Source: Cryptosporangium arvum DSM 44712 (GTDB lineage Bacteria; Actinomycetota; Actinomycetes; Mycobacteriales; Cryptosporangiaceae). From it: DNA of 64,000 nt. Made by a program: the position numbers and the translations under genes. The notes below the pieces were generated by a model. It did not search any database. It was given only the letters and a program-made list of their open reading frames with translations, and had not been told where the DNA came from. The stretch is taken from positions 6,912,894-6,976,893 of the forward strand of contig NZ_KK073874.1 of the NCBI RefSeq assembly GCF_000585375.1, given 5' to 3'. Position 1 is the stretch's first letter, and every line of letters starts with the position of its first letter. Positions 26,151-35,214 of the stretch are shown piece after piece.

Positions 26151-26917
26151 CCACCCGGCGGCTCCCGGTCGTCCTGGTCGGGCTGACCGTCCTGGCCCAG
26201 ATCGCCTATCCGCTGGTCAGCGGCTCCACCCGGAGCGCGCTGACGGTCCTGACGGTGGTGCTGGGGTTCGCGGCGGCGGTGACGCACGCGGTCCTGACCC
26301 GGGGCGCGCGGGTCGCCGCCGTCCTGGTCGTGGTCACCGCGGGCGGCGGGCTGCTGGTCGAGGCGCTGGGTACGGGCACCGGCTTCCCGTTCGGGGAGTA
26401 CACGTACGCCGGGTCGCTCGGGGGCAAGGTGCTCGGCGTCCCGTGGGTGATCCCGCTCGCCTGGACGATGATGGCCTGGCCGGCCTGGCTGGTGGCCGGT
26501 CGGCTGACCTCGGGGTGGGCGCGGGTGCTGGTGTCGGGATGGGCGCTCGCGTCCTGGGACCTGTTCCTCGACCCGCAGATGGTCGACGCCGGTCACTGGA
26601 CCTGGGCCTCGCCGGGCGCCGGTCTGCCCGGCGTCCCCGGCATCCCGGTCTCCAACTACGCCGGGTGGGTGCTGGTCGCGGTGATCATGTCCGCGTTCCT
26701 GCACCTGCTGCTGCCCGCGTCCGACGACGACCGGGCCGCGCCGATGCTCGGGTTCTACCTCTGGACCTACGCGTCCTCGGTGCTGGCCCACGCGGTCTTC
26801 TTCGGCCTGCCGGCGTCGGCCGCCTGGGGTGCGCTCGGCATGGGGCTAGTGGCGATTCCCCTGGCGGTGCGCCTCGCGCGCACCACCCGCCCGGCCCCGG
26901 TGGCGAGCGCCCGATGA
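26147..26917 (+). CDS. Carotenoid biosynthesis protein, CruF-like (DUF422)
   Basis: 256 residues, about seven membrane segments, of the DUF422 family that includes CruF (1'-hydratase of gamma-carotene or lycopene) and bisanhydrobacterioruberin hydratase. Conserved GTGTGFPFGEYTYA, GVPWVIPLAWTMMAWPAW, SWDLFLDPQMVDAGHWTW and GIPVSNYAGW contain the charged membrane residues of the family. Predicted to add water to the psi end, giving a 1'-OH. Coupled by 4-nt overlaps to the genes on both sides. Confidence 0.87.
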   Translation: MTTRRLPVVLVGLTVLAQIAYPLVSGSTRSALTVLTVVLGFAAAVTHAVLTRGARVAAVLVVVTAGGGLLVEALGTGTGFPFGEYTYAGSLGGKVLGVPWVIPLAWTMMAWPAWLVAGRLTSGWARVLVSGWALASWDLFLDPQMVDAGHWTWASPGAGLPGVPGIPVSNYAGWVLVAVIMSAFLHLLLPASDDDRAAPMLGFYLWTYASSVLAHAVFFGLPASAAWGALGMGLVAIPLAVRLARTTRPAPVASAR

Positions 26918-28035
26918 GCCGGCGGCGTTGGGCGACCAGCCCGGTCGCCTTGGCCACGGCCGGTGCGGTGGCGCTCGCGGTGCACTCGGTGGTCAACGCC
27001 CGGCGGCTGCGTCGCCCGCCCGCGCATCCACCGGTCGCCGACGTGCGGGTGTCGGTGCTGCTGCCGGTGCGCGACGAGGAGCAGCGGGTCGAACCGTGCC
27101 TGCGGGCGCTGCTGGCGCAGCGGGGCGTTCCGGCGTACGAGATCGTCGTGCTCGACGACGGCAGCACCGACCGCACCGCCGACGTCGTCCGCCGGGTCGC
27201 CGGCGGGGATCCCCGGGTGCGGCTGGTCGCCGGGGGACCGCTCCCGGCCGGCTGGCTCGGCAAGCCGCACGCCTGCCAGCAGGCCGCCGACGCCGCCGAC
27301 CCCTCGTCGGACGTGGTGATCTTCGTCGACGCGGACGTGGTGCTCGCGCCGGACGCGGTCGCGGCGGCGCTCGCCGTGCTCGACGAGTCGGGGCTGGACC
27401 TGATCTCGCCGTACCCGCGCCAGGTGGCCGACTCCCCCGCCGAGCGGCTGGTGCAACCGCTGCTGCAGTGGTCGTGGCTGACCACGCTCCCGCTCGGACT
27501 GGCCGAACGGTCCCCGAAGCCGTCGCTGACCGCGGCGAACGGACAGTTCCTCGTCGTGCGCCGGACCGCCTACGACGCCGCCGGTGGCCACGCCGCCGTC
27601 CGCGACGACGTCCTCGAGGACATCGGCCTGCTCCGCGCGGTGAAGCGCAGCGGCGGCCGCGGTGTGGTCACCGACGGCTCGACGCTCGCCGAGTGCCACA
27701 TGTACGGCTCGTGGGCCGAGCTGCGCGACGGGTACGGCAAGTCGCTCTGGGCCGCGTTCGGGTCGCCCGCCGGTGCGGTCGCCACGGTCGGAGCGCTGTC
27801 GTTGCTCTACGTCCTGCCGGCCGTCGCCGCACTGCGCGGAAGCCGCCTCGGCCTGCTCGGCTACGCGGCCGGCGTCACGAGCCGCGTGGTGGCCGCCCGC
27901 GCCAGCGGTGGCCGCGCCTGGCCGGACGCGCTCGCCCACCCGGCGTCGATCCTGGTGTTCGGCTACCTGACCGCGCGGTCGTGGCGTGGACGGCGCCGGG
28001 GCACGCTGACCTGGAAGGGCCGCACCGTCGTCTGA
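26914..28035 (+). CDS. Family 2 glycosyltransferase, CruG/CrtQ-like
   Basis: 373 residues: an N-terminal membrane segment, a GT-A domain (VSVLLPVRDEE, EIVVLDDGSTDRTAD, DVVIFVDADVVL with the DxD) and C-terminal membrane segments. The GKPHACQQA and NGQFLVVRRTAYDAAGGH elements match carotenoid glycosyltransferases of the CruG/CrtQ kind. Directly after the CruF-like hydratase (ATGA), as in cruF-cruG pairs, so it probably glycosylates the hydroxyl of the carotenoid at the cytoplasmic membrane. Confidence 0.83.
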   Translation: MSRRRWATSPVALATAGAVALAVHSVVNARRLRRPPAHPPVADVRVSVLLPVRDEEQRVEPCLRALLAQRGVPAYEIVVLDDGSTDRTADVVRRVAGGDPRVRLVAGGPLPAGWLGKPHACQQAADAADPSSDVVIFVDADVVLAPDAVAAALAVLDESGLDLISPYPRQVADSPAERLVQPLLQWSWLTTLPLGLAERSPKPSLTAANGQFLVVRRTAYDAAGGHAAVRDDVLEDIGLLRAVKRSGGRGVVTDGSTLAECHMYGSWAELRDGYGKSLWAAFGSPAGAVATVGALSLLYVLPAVAALRGSRLGLLGYAAGVTSRVVAARASGGRAWPDALAHPASILVFGYLTARSWRGRRRGTLTWKGRTVV

Positions 28036-28084
28036 GGGCGGTGCGACTTCGCTGATGTTCCTCCCCGAGTGGGGCCGGACTCCC

Positions 28085-28090
28085 TAAGGT
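28085..28090 (+). promoter_or_regulatory. Leaderless promoter -10 for the Hsp70-like gene
   Basis: TAAGGT, 7 nt before the GTG at 28098, without a ribosome binding site. Separates the Hsp70-like/desaturase pair from the preceding operon. Confidence 0.55.
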
Positions 28091-28097
28091 CTCGGCC

Positions 28098-30194
28098 GTG
28101 CGCGGGTACTCCGGACCTGACCTGGCCATCGACTTCGGTTCGACCCACACCGTCGCGGCCCTGCGCGGACGGGACGGGCGGGCTCAGCCGCTGATGTTCG
28201 ACGGCAGCTTCCTGCTGCCGTCCGCGGTGCTGGTCGGATCGGCCGGCCGGGTGAGCGTCGGGCGCGACGCGGAACGGGCAGCGCGGCTCGAACCGTCGCG
28301 TTTCGAGCCGAACCCGAAGCGCCGGGTGGACGACGGAACCGTGCTGCTGGGATCGCAGCAGGTGCCGGTGGCGCGTCTCGTCGCGGGGGTGCTGCGCCGG
28401 GTCGCCGACGAGGCCGCCCGGGTCGCGGGTGGCCTGCCGGCCCGGATCGTGCTGAGCCACCCGGCCCAGTGGGGTGCCCGGCGTCGTCAGCTGCTGGTGG
28501 ACGCCGGGGCGGAGGCCGGGCTGCCCGCGGTGTCGCTGGTGGCCGAACCGGTCGCGGCGGCCCGCTACTTCACCGGCGTGCTGGGGCGCTCGGTGCCGGA
28601 AGGGGCCGCGTTACTGGTGTACGACTTCGGCGGCGGCACGTTCGACACCGCGGTGCTGCAGGCGGCCGGTGCGGGCTGGCGGGTGCTCGCGTCCGACGGT
28701 CTGCCCGACGTGGGCGGGCTGGATCTCGACGCGGCGATCGTCGAGCACCTGGGGACGACGGTCGGGGCCCGGTCGCCGGACGTCTGGGCCCGGCTGATGC
28801 ACCCCGCCGACGACGCCGCCCGCCGCCGGAACCGGATGCTCTGGGAGGACGTGCGTGCGGCGAAGGAGCAGCTGTCGCGGACGTCGGTCGCGACCCTGCT
28901 GATCCCGATGCTCGATCTGGACGTGCACGTGACGCGGCCGGAGTTCGAGCAGCTGGCCCGGCCGTACCTGGAGCGGACGGCGGACGTCACCGCGGGTGCG
29001 TTGCAGCGCGCCGGGGTGCGTGCCGACCAGCTCGCCGGGGTGTTCCTGGTCGGGGGATCCAGCCGGGTGCCGCTGGTCGGCACGATCCTCCACCACCGCA
29101 TCGGGGTGGCCCCCACCGTCATCGAGCAGCCCGAACTGGTGGTGGCAATGGGCAGCCTCGACGAGCCACCGGCCGCCGTTCCCCCGACCGCCGTTCCCCC
29201 GACCGCCGGGCCACCACAAGCCGGGCCATCGCCGGCCGGGTCACCTCTGCCGACGCCGCCGGACCAGGAGTCCGCCCCGGAACCGCCCCGGGGCCTGGCG
29301 GAGCGAAGACGGGGAATCGCCGCCGCGGCGGGACTGCTCGCGCTCGCGGTCGTGGCCGGAATCGCGGCCTGGATCAACTGGCCCCGGGGCGGATCGGACC
29401 CCACCGACCTCGCGTCGGCCTCCCCCGGCGCCGGACACCAGGAGGTCGCCGTCGACAAGACCGCCTGGTACGGCCCGCTGAAGATCACCCTCGGCCGGCT
29501 CACCTACGACCAGAACCGGCTCACCCTCGAGACCACGGTCCGGAACGAAGGCGCGGACCCGTTCAGCCCCGACGTCACGATGACGTTCACGCTCGACGGC
29601 GTCCAGACCGCCCTCGACCCGACGACCTTCGACCCGGTCGCGGGCGGACGCACGACACGCATCAGCTACACGGCCCGCTCGGTGAACGTCGACGCGAGCA
29701 TCGCCGACGGCCTCGTCACGATCGGCCGCGGCGACGAGGCCAGGGCCACCGTTCCCGCGGGCGACAAGGGCGAACTCGTCGCCCACGAGCCACGTAGCGT
29801 CCTGCCGAGGCCGGTGAAGCTGGCCCTGCGCGACCTGGTCGTCACGGTGCGCTCGTGCCACCTCCGGGGCGGTTTCTTCGACTACAACGGCCAGGCCGAC
29901 GCCGGCTACCAGGCCCTGACCTGCGTCGTGGACGCCCAGTACACCGGTAGCGCGGGCGCGGGCCACTACTTCGGCACCGACAACCTCGTGCTCGCCGAGC
30001 CCGGCGGCACCGAGACCGGTTCGACGACCTCGGTCAACGAGGCGCTCTACGGCCCGGAGGTCCACCGCAACGTCACGCCGGGCTTCCTGGTCGCCTCCCC
30101 CGCGACGGGCCGTTACCGGCTCCGGCTGGTCGACGTCCACGCCGGCGAGACCCGCACCCCCGCGATGACGAGGGACCTCGACCTGCCGCTGTGA
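28098..30194 (+). CDS. Membrane-anchored Hsp70/DnaK-like ATPase-domain protein
   Basis: 698 residues. Residues 1-355 form an Hsp70-type nucleotide-binding domain: phosphate 1 DLAIDFGSTHTVAAL, phosphate 2 LLVYDFGGGTFDTAV, adenosine loop FLVGGSSRVPLV. The usual peptide-binding domain is missing; instead there is a Pro-rich linker (355-400), one membrane segment (about 407-425) and a 270-residue predicted extracytoplasmic beta-rich domain. Such fusions occur in actinobacteria with unknown roles. GTG start; its stop overlaps the following desaturase (GTGA), so the two are cotranslated. A link to membrane or pigment status is suggested by position only. Confidence 0.83.
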   Translation: MRGYSGPDLAIDFGSTHTVAALRGRDGRAQPLMFDGSFLLPSAVLVGSAGRVSVGRDAERAARLEPSRFEPNPKRRVDDGTVLLGSQQVPVARLVAGVLRRVADEAARVAGGLPARIVLSHPAQWGARRRQLLVDAGAEAGLPAVSLVAEPVAAARYFTGVLGRSVPEGAALLVYDFGGGTFDTAVLQAAGAGWRVLASDGLPDVGGLDLDAAIVEHLGTTVGARSPDVWARLMHPADDAARRRNRMLWEDVRAAKEQLSRTSVATLLIPMLDLDVHVTRPEFEQLARPYLERTADVTAGALQRAGVRADQLAGVFLVGGSSRVPLVGTILHHRIGVAPTVIEQPELVVAMGSLDEPPAAVPPTAVPPTAGPPQAGPSPAGSPLPTPPDQESAPEPPRGLAERRRGIAAAAGLLALAVVAGIAAWINWPRGGSDPTDLASASPGAGHQEVAVDKTAWYGPLKITLGRLTYDQNRLTLETTVRNEGADPFSPDVTMTFTLDGVQTALDPTTFDPVAGGRTTRISYTARSVNVDASIADGLVTIGRGDEARATVPAGDKGELVAHEPRSVLPRPVKLALRDLVVTVRSCHLRGGFFDYNGQADAGYQALTCVVDAQYTGSAGAGHYFGTDNLVLAEPGGTETGSTTSVNEALYGPEVHRNVTPGFLVASPATGRYRLRLVDVHAGETRTPAMTRDLDLPL

Positions 30195-31708
30195 GCCGCA
30201 TCGACGACAATCGCACTGTGGCTGATGTCGTGGTGGTCGGAGCCGGAGTCGGTGGGCTGGCTGCGGCCGCCCGGCTGGCGGTCGGTGGACATCGGGTCAC
30301 GGTGTGCGAGCGTGCCGACGAGGTCGGCGGCAAGCTCGGGCTGCTGACCCGCGACGGGTTCCGCTTCGACACCGGTCCGAGCCTGGTCACGATGCCGCAG
30401 GTGTTCGCGGACTTCTTCCGGGAGACCGGCGATCCGCTCGAGTCGGTGCTCGATCTGGAGCCGCTCGACCCGATCGCGCACTACCGCTTCGGCGACGGTA
30501 CCGAGCTGAGGTCCTGCGCCGACCCCTACGAGTTCCGCCGGCGGATCGACGACGCGTTCGGCGGCGGGGCCGGCCGCGACTGGGCGGCGTTCTGGGCCCG
30601 CGCCGAACGCATCTGGGACGCCACCTACGAACCGTTCCTGGCCTCGACCCTGGACGGCCCCCGCACGCTGGCCCGCTACGCGACGCGCACGACCGACCTG
30701 CTGACGATCGCGCCCGGCCGCTCGCTGCGCGGGCTGGCCCGGGCCTACCTCCGCGACAAGCGCCTGCGCCAGTTCGTCGAGCGCTACGCGACCTACACCG
30801 GGTCCGACCCCCGCCGGGCACCGGCCGCGCTCGCCTCGGTGCCGTTCGCCGAGCTGAAGTACGGCGGCTGGTACGTGCGTGGCGGGCTGCGCACGCTCGC
30901 CGACGCGCTGCTCGATCGCTGCACCGAGCACAAGGTCACGATCCGCACCGGCACCGAGGTCACCCGCATCACCGCGAACGGCGCCGGGGTGACCGGGGTC
31001 GAGCTGGCCGACGGCGCTCACCTGCCGGCCGACGTGGTCGTGGCCAACGCGGACGCCGCACACGTCTACTCGGACCTGATCAGGGTGCCCTCGGCGGCCC
31101 GGCGGCTGCGGCGCACCACCCCGTCGCTCTCCGGCTTCGTGGTGCTGCTCGGAGTGCGCGGGCGGACGCCCGGCCTGGCCCACCACACGGTGCTGTTCCC
31201 GCCGGGTGACCTGCCCGGCAGCTACGACGCCGAGTTCGACCACGTCTTCGGCGACCCGGGCCGTCCGGTCCCGGACCCCACGCTCTACCTCTCGGTACCC
31301 GACGATCCCGCCGTGCGGCCCGACGGGCACGAGGCGTGGTTCGTGCTGGTGAACGCCGCGCGGCAGGGCGTCGGTAGGGGCGCGGTGGACTGGCGGACGC
31401 CGGGCCTGGCCGAGCGGTACGCGGACCTGCTGGTGCGACGCCTGGCCGAGCGGGGGTACGACCTGTCCGACCGCATCGTGTTCCGCGAGATCCGCACGCC
31501 CGCCGACCTCGAGGCGCGGACGCACGCGGTCGGCGGCGCGATCTACGGCACGTCGAGCAACGGCGCGAGCGCGGCGTTCCTGCGCCCGGGTAACCGCAGC
31601 GCCGTCCCCGGGCTGTTCCTGGTCGGCGGGAGCTCCCACCCCGGCGGCGGCCTTCCCCTGGTGACGCTCTCGGCTCAGACCGTCGCGGGGCTGATCGGAC
31701 CGGCCTAG
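30191..31708 (+). CDS. Second CrtI-family carotenoid desaturase/oxidoreductase (CrtD-like)
   Basis: 505-residue FAD enzyme of the phytoene desaturase family. Dinucleotide motif VVVVGAGVGGLAAAARLA, then EVGGKLGL, FDTGPSLVTMP, GGWYVRGGLRTLADAL and the C-terminal FAD segment LFLVGGSSHPGGGLPLV. It is distinct from the CrtI at 35215. With a CruF-like hydratase in the cluster, a 3',4'-desaturase (CrtD) role is the best guess. GTG start overlaps the Hsp70-like stop; its TAG overlaps the metF TAG in a shared CTAG. Confidence 0.85.
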   Translation: MSRIDDNRTVADVVVVGAGVGGLAAAARLAVGGHRVTVCERADEVGGKLGLLTRDGFRFDTGPSLVTMPQVFADFFRETGDPLESVLDLEPLDPIAHYRFGDGTELRSCADPYEFRRRIDDAFGGGAGRDWAAFWARAERIWDATYEPFLASTLDGPRTLARYATRTTDLLTIAPGRSLRGLARAYLRDKRLRQFVERYATYTGSDPRRAPAALASVPFAELKYGGWYVRGGLRTLADALLDRCTEHKVTIRTGTEVTRITANGAGVTGVELADGAHLPADVVVANADAAHVYSDLIRVPSAARRLRRTTPSLSGFVVLLGVRGRTPGLAHHTVLFPPGDLPGSYDAEFDHVFGDPGRPVPDPTLYLSVPDDPAVRPDGHEAWFVLVNAARQGVGRGAVDWRTPGLAERYADLLVRRLAERGYDLSDRIVFREIRTPADLEARTHAVGGAIYGTSSNGASAAFLRPGNRSAVPGLFLVGGSSHPGGGLPLVTLSAQTVAGLIGPA

Positions 31709-32616
31709 CGGACGGCGACCGAGGCCGGGGCCAGGTTCGCCCACACCTCACGGGTCGAGGCCGACCGGTTGAGCGTGATGAAGTGGATGCCGGGCGCGCC
31801 TTCGGCGAGCAGCTTCACCGACAGCTCGGTCGCCACCTCGACGCCGATCGCCCGCACGGCCAGCGGGTCGTCGGCGACCGCACGCAGCCGCGCGGCGAGG
31901 TCGGCCGGGAACTCCGCCCCGGACAGCACGGCCATCCGCTCGATCTGCGACACGTTCGTCACCGGCATCACGCCCGGCACGATCGGCACGTCGCACCCGG
32001 CGGCCTCCACCGCGTCGCGCAGCCGCGCCCAGTCCTCCCAGTTGAAGAAGAACTGCGTGATCGCGAAGTCCGCGCCCGCACGGCACTTGTCCACGAAGAA
32101 CCGCACGTCGGACTCGAAGTCCGGCGACCGCGGGTGCTTCTCCGGGAACGCGGCCACCCCGACGCAGAACTCGCCGGAGTCACGCACCAGCCGCACCAGG
32201 TCGCTGGCGTACTCGTAGCCCGAGGGGTGCGCCACCCACTCCGCCTGCGGGTCACCCGGCGGGTCGCCGCGCAGCACCAGCACGTCGTGCACGCCGGCCG
32301 CGGCGTAGTGCCCGATCACGTTGCGCAGCTCGGACACGGAGTGGTCCACCGCGGTGAGGTGCGCCATCGGCAGTAGCGTCGTCTCCGACGCGATCCGCTC
32401 GGTGATCGAGACCGTGCGGTCGCGGCTGGACCCACCAGCCCCGTAGGTGATCGACACGAACGAGGGCTGCAACGCCTCGAGCTCGCGGATCGCCTGCCAG
32501 AGCTGCCGCTCCCCGGCGTCGGTCTTGGGCGGGAAGAACTCGAACGAGAACGTCGGCGCCTCGTTCCGGACGAGGTCACCCACGGACGTCCGCCGAACGG
32601 AGACACCGGTTGCCAT
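31705..32616 (-). CDS. metF: Methylenetetrahydrofolate reductase family protein
   Basis: 303-residue TIM-barrel flavoprotein that reduces 5,10-methylene-THF to 5-methyl-THF for methionine synthesis. Conserved SFEFFPPKTDAGE, VSITYGAGGSSRDRT, VLRGDPPGD, FFVDKCRAGADFAITQFFF and GIHFITLNRS. ATG at 32616. It opposes the carotenoid genes and shares its stop with the desaturase. In M. tuberculosis an MTHFR-like gene (Rv2172c) is divergent from idsA2, the same arrangement as here. Confidence 0.94.
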   Translation of the reverse strand: MATGVSVRRTSVGDLVRNEAPTFSFEFFPPKTDAGERQLWQAIRELEALQPSFVSITYGAGGSSRDRTVSITERIASETTLLPMAHLTAVDHSVSELRNVIGHYAAAGVHDVLVLRGDPPGDPQAEWVAHPSGYEYASDLVRLVRDSGEFCVGVAAFPEKHPRSPDFESDVRFFVDKCRAGADFAITQFFFNWEDWARLRDAVEAAGCDVPIVPGVMPVTNVSQIERMAVLSGAEFPADLAARLRAVADDPLAVRAIGVEVATELSVKLLAEGAPGIHFITLNRSASTREVWANLAPASVAVR

Positions 32617-32649
32617 GTGCCAAGACTGTAGTCCTGTCGACCAGCTACC

Positions 32650-32655
32650 TTGACA
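32650..32655 (+). promoter_or_regulatory. Candidate -35 for idsA
   Basis: TTGACA in the 65-bp divergent gap between metF and the polyprenyl synthase. No good -10 at the usual spacing is visible before the AAGGAG site (32669-32674). Confidence 0.3.
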
Positions 32656-32681
32656 TGAACCCGTCAAAGAAGGAGTTCCGC

Positions 32682-33749
32682 GTGCCCGTCTCAACGCTCG
32701 ACCGGGCCGACCTGCGCACCCGCGTCAGCGCGTCCCTCCGCGCCCAGCTCCACCGTCAGCGCGGACACCTCGCGCTGGTCGGCCCGGAGCTCGGTCCGGT
32801 CGCCGATGCCCTCGTGGACTTCCTCGACGGCGGCAAACGCCTCCGCCCCGCGTTCGGGTACTGGGGGTTCCGGGCCGCCGGTGGCCACGACTCGGAGGCC
32901 GTCGTGCGCGCCGTCGCCGCGCTGGAGTTCGTGCAGGCGTGCGCGCTCATCCACGACGACGTCATGGACGGCTCGGACACCCGGCGCGGGAAGCCGGCCG
33001 TGCACAAGCGGTTCGCCGCGCTGCACCGGGCCGAGGGGTACGAGGGCGACGCCGAGAAGTTCGGCACCGCGGCCGCGATCCTGCTCGGAGACACCTGCCT
33101 GATCTGGGGCGACGAGATGCTCGACCGCTCCGGCCTGCCCGACGACGCGTTGAAGCGGGCCCGCCCGGTGTGGGACGAGATGCGCACCGAGATCATGGCC
33201 GGTCAGTACCTCGACGTGCTGGCGCAGGCGCAGGGCGACCACTCGGTCGACCGGGCGATGCGTGTCGTGCGCTACAAGTCGGCGAAGTACACCGTCGAGC
33301 GTCCGCTGCACCTGGGCGCCGCGCTGGCGGGCGCCGGCGCGGACCTCACCGAGGCGCTGAGCCGCTACGGCCTGCCGGTCGGCGAGGCGTTCCAGCTGCG
33401 CGACGACGTGCTCGGGGTGTTCGGTGACCCGGCCGAGACCGGCAAACCGGCCGGCGACGACCTGCGTGAGGGCAAGCGCACGCTGCTGCTCGCCTACGCG
33501 GCCGAGCGGGCGACGACCGCCCAGACCGAGCTGATCGACCGCCACCTCGGCGACCCCGAGCTGACCGACGACGGGGTCGAGGCGCTGCGCGGGGTACTCG
33601 TCGAGACCGGTGCGCTCACCCGCACCGAGGAGCGCATCGGCGCGCTGGCCACCCGCGCGCTGGAGGTGCTCAGGACCGCGGCGTTCGACGCCGAAGCCGC
33701 CGACGCGCTGGGCGAACTCGCCGCCGCCGCCACGGCCAGGACGGCGTGA
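32682..33749 (+). CDS. idsA: Polyprenyl diphosphate synthase (probably GGPP synthase)
   Basis: 355-residue trans-isoprenyl diphosphate synthase making the C20 precursor for carotenoids. First Asp-rich motif HDDVMDGSD (residues 91-99) with ALIHDD context, second QLRDDVLG (239-245). The GTG at 32682 has AAGGAG 8 nt upstream and is preferred to the ATG at 32655. The gene corresponds in position to mycobacterial idsA2 (Rv2173), but is followed here by crt genes. Chain length (C15 versus C20) cannot be read with certainty; context favours C20. Confidence 0.92.
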   Translation: MPVSTLDRADLRTRVSASLRAQLHRQRGHLALVGPELGPVADALVDFLDGGKRLRPAFGYWGFRAAGGHDSEAVVRAVAALEFVQACALIHDDVMDGSDTRRGKPAVHKRFAALHRAEGYEGDAEKFGTAAAILLGDTCLIWGDEMLDRSGLPDDALKRARPVWDEMRTEIMAGQYLDVLAQAQGDHSVDRAMRVVRYKSAKYTVERPLHLGAALAGAGADLTEALSRYGLPVGEAFQLRDDVLGVFGDPAETGKPAGDDLREGKRTLLLAYAAERATTAQTELIDRHLGDPELTDDGVEALRGVLVETGALTRTEERIGALATRALEVLRTAAFDAEAADALGELAAAATARTA

Positions 33750-33791
33750 CCGTCGGCGTGTCGAAGCCGATTGCAACCCGGCCCGGGCCCA

Positions 33792-35171
33792 ATGAAGACT
33801 GTGATCAGTCGACGGGGAGTGCTCGCCGGTAGCGCCGCGCTGTTCGGCCTGGCCGCGGTGGGCGTCGGGGCGGGCCGGGCCGAGGCCGCGAACCATCCGG
33901 CGCTGCGGGCCGGCTACCGGTTCCTCGACACCGCGATGGACGTGCACTACCCGGCCTACGGCGAGCTGCGGCTTCCGCAGTCCTACACCGACGAGGCGGG
34001 GTTCTACGCCTCCGCGTACACGGCCGACGCCGCCCTGGCCGCGCTGGCCTACCTGGCCGACGGCACGGACGCCTCGCTCGCCCGGGCGAAGACGATCGGC
34101 GACGCACTGCGCTACGCGCAGCAGCACGACCCGGCGTACCGGGACGGCCGCCTGCGCGAGTCGTACACGGTCGGGCCGTACGACAACAGGAACGGCGTCG
34201 TGCAGGCCAACGGGTTCGTGCAGCCGGACGGTCTGGTGAACGCCGGCAACGTCTTCGACCACAGCGGCAGTGGCACCGGCGACCAGGCGCTGGCCGGGCT
34301 GGCGTTGCTCGCGCTGGCGCGCCGGGGCCTCGGTGCGGCCTACGGGACCGCGGCCGTGGCGCTCGGCGACTGGGTCGTCGCGAACTGCTCGTCCGACGCT
34401 CGCCTCGGCGGCTTCCGGGCCGGCATCGACCGGGCCGGAAGCGTCCTCACTCGCACCGACACCGCCCAGAACGCGGCGCTGGCGGCGTTCTTCGGCCAGC
34501 TGGCCGCGTTCACCGGCGCGAAGGGGTGGACCGAGCGCCGGGACCGGGCGGCCGCGTTCGTGGCCGCGATGTGGCAGGGCACCTTCTACGCGTCCGGCTC
34601 GTACGACGGCGTGCTGGCCGCGGCCTTCCCGGTGACCACCGAGGCCCAGACCGTGCCGGTGCTCGCGCTGCGCCCGGCCGCGCGGACCGCCGGGCTGGAC
34701 TACGTGACCTCGGCCCTGACCACCACCGACACGCCCGGCAGCCCGAACAGTGTCCTGACCGCCGACCAGACGGCCACCGGCGTGACGTTCAGCGACTGGA
34801 GCCGCCAGGCCGACCCCGACCAGCCGATCGAGCCCGGCCTGAGCCGGCCCGACCCGGACGCGGTCTGGTACGCCGGGTCGGCCCAGCTGGCGGCCGCGCT
34901 GCTCAGCCGGGGCAACACCGGGGACCGCACGGCCGCGTACGCCCGGCTCACCGCGCTCGTCGACGTGCAGGCGCGGTTCGTCGGTGGCCGGACCGCCGGC
35001 GCGAAACCGGCGCCGACCGGCGAGGGCCTGATCGCGGCGTCCGGCCCGCTGCACACCGGTGTGACCGAGTCGGGCTACTACCCGTACCGGCACGTCGGCA
35101 CGACGGCCTGGTTCCTGCTCGCCGCGACCGGCCGCAACCCCTACGCGCTCGACCGGAAACCCCCGGTGTAG
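33792..35171 (+). CDS. Tat-secreted protein, (alpha/alpha) barrel-like
   Basis: 459 residues with a twin-arginine signal ISRRGVLAGSAALFGLA and a signal peptidase site near A-E-A-A-N. The mature protein is a series of helical hairpins (SAYTADAALAALAYLADG, GDQALAGLALLALARRGL, DTAQNAALAAFFGQLAAF, HVGTTAWFLLAATG) that look like the (alpha/alpha)6 barrel of secreted glycosidases. No catalytic residues can be assigned. It sits between idsA and crtI, same strand. Function unknown; the surface location is the firm part. Confidence 0.7.
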   Translation: MKTVISRRGVLAGSAALFGLAAVGVGAGRAEAANHPALRAGYRFLDTAMDVHYPAYGELRLPQSYTDEAGFYASAYTADAALAALAYLADGTDASLARAKTIGDALRYAQQHDPAYRDGRLRESYTVGPYDNRNGVVQANGFVQPDGLVNAGNVFDHSGSGTGDQALAGLALLALARRGLGAAYGTAAVALGDWVVANCSSDARLGGFRAGIDRAGSVLTRTDTAQNAALAAFFGQLAAFTGAKGWTERRDRAAAFVAAMWQGTFYASGSYDGVLAAAFPVTTEAQTVPVLALRPAARTAGLDYVTSALTTTDTPGSPNSVLTADQTATGVTFSDWSRQADPDQPIEPGLSRPDPDAVWYAGSAQLAAALLSRGNTGDRTAAYARLTALVDVQARFVGGRTAGAKPAPTGEGLIAASGPLHTGVTESGYYPYRHVGTTAWFLLAATGRNPYALDRKPPV

Positions 35172-35202
35172 CTCCCGAAATGCCGATCACATCCGCGTGC
35201 CA

Positions 35203-35208
35203 TACGGT
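35203..35208 (+). promoter_or_regulatory. Leaderless promoter -10 for crtI
   Basis: TACGGT, 6 nt before the GTG start at 35215; no ribosome binding site present. Confidence 0.55.
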
Positions 35209-35214
35209 TCGAGC

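Noticed and set aside
26089-28035. Long version (648 codons) of the glycosyltransferase gene
   Set aside because: The extra N-terminus is the CruF-like gene read in another frame; the ATG at 26914 overlapping the CruF-like stop fits the family's N-terminus.
32691-35093. Open frame of 800 codons on the minus strand opposite idsA and the Tat protein
   Set aside because: Spans two real plus-strand genes and the gap between; composition is typical shadow sequence.
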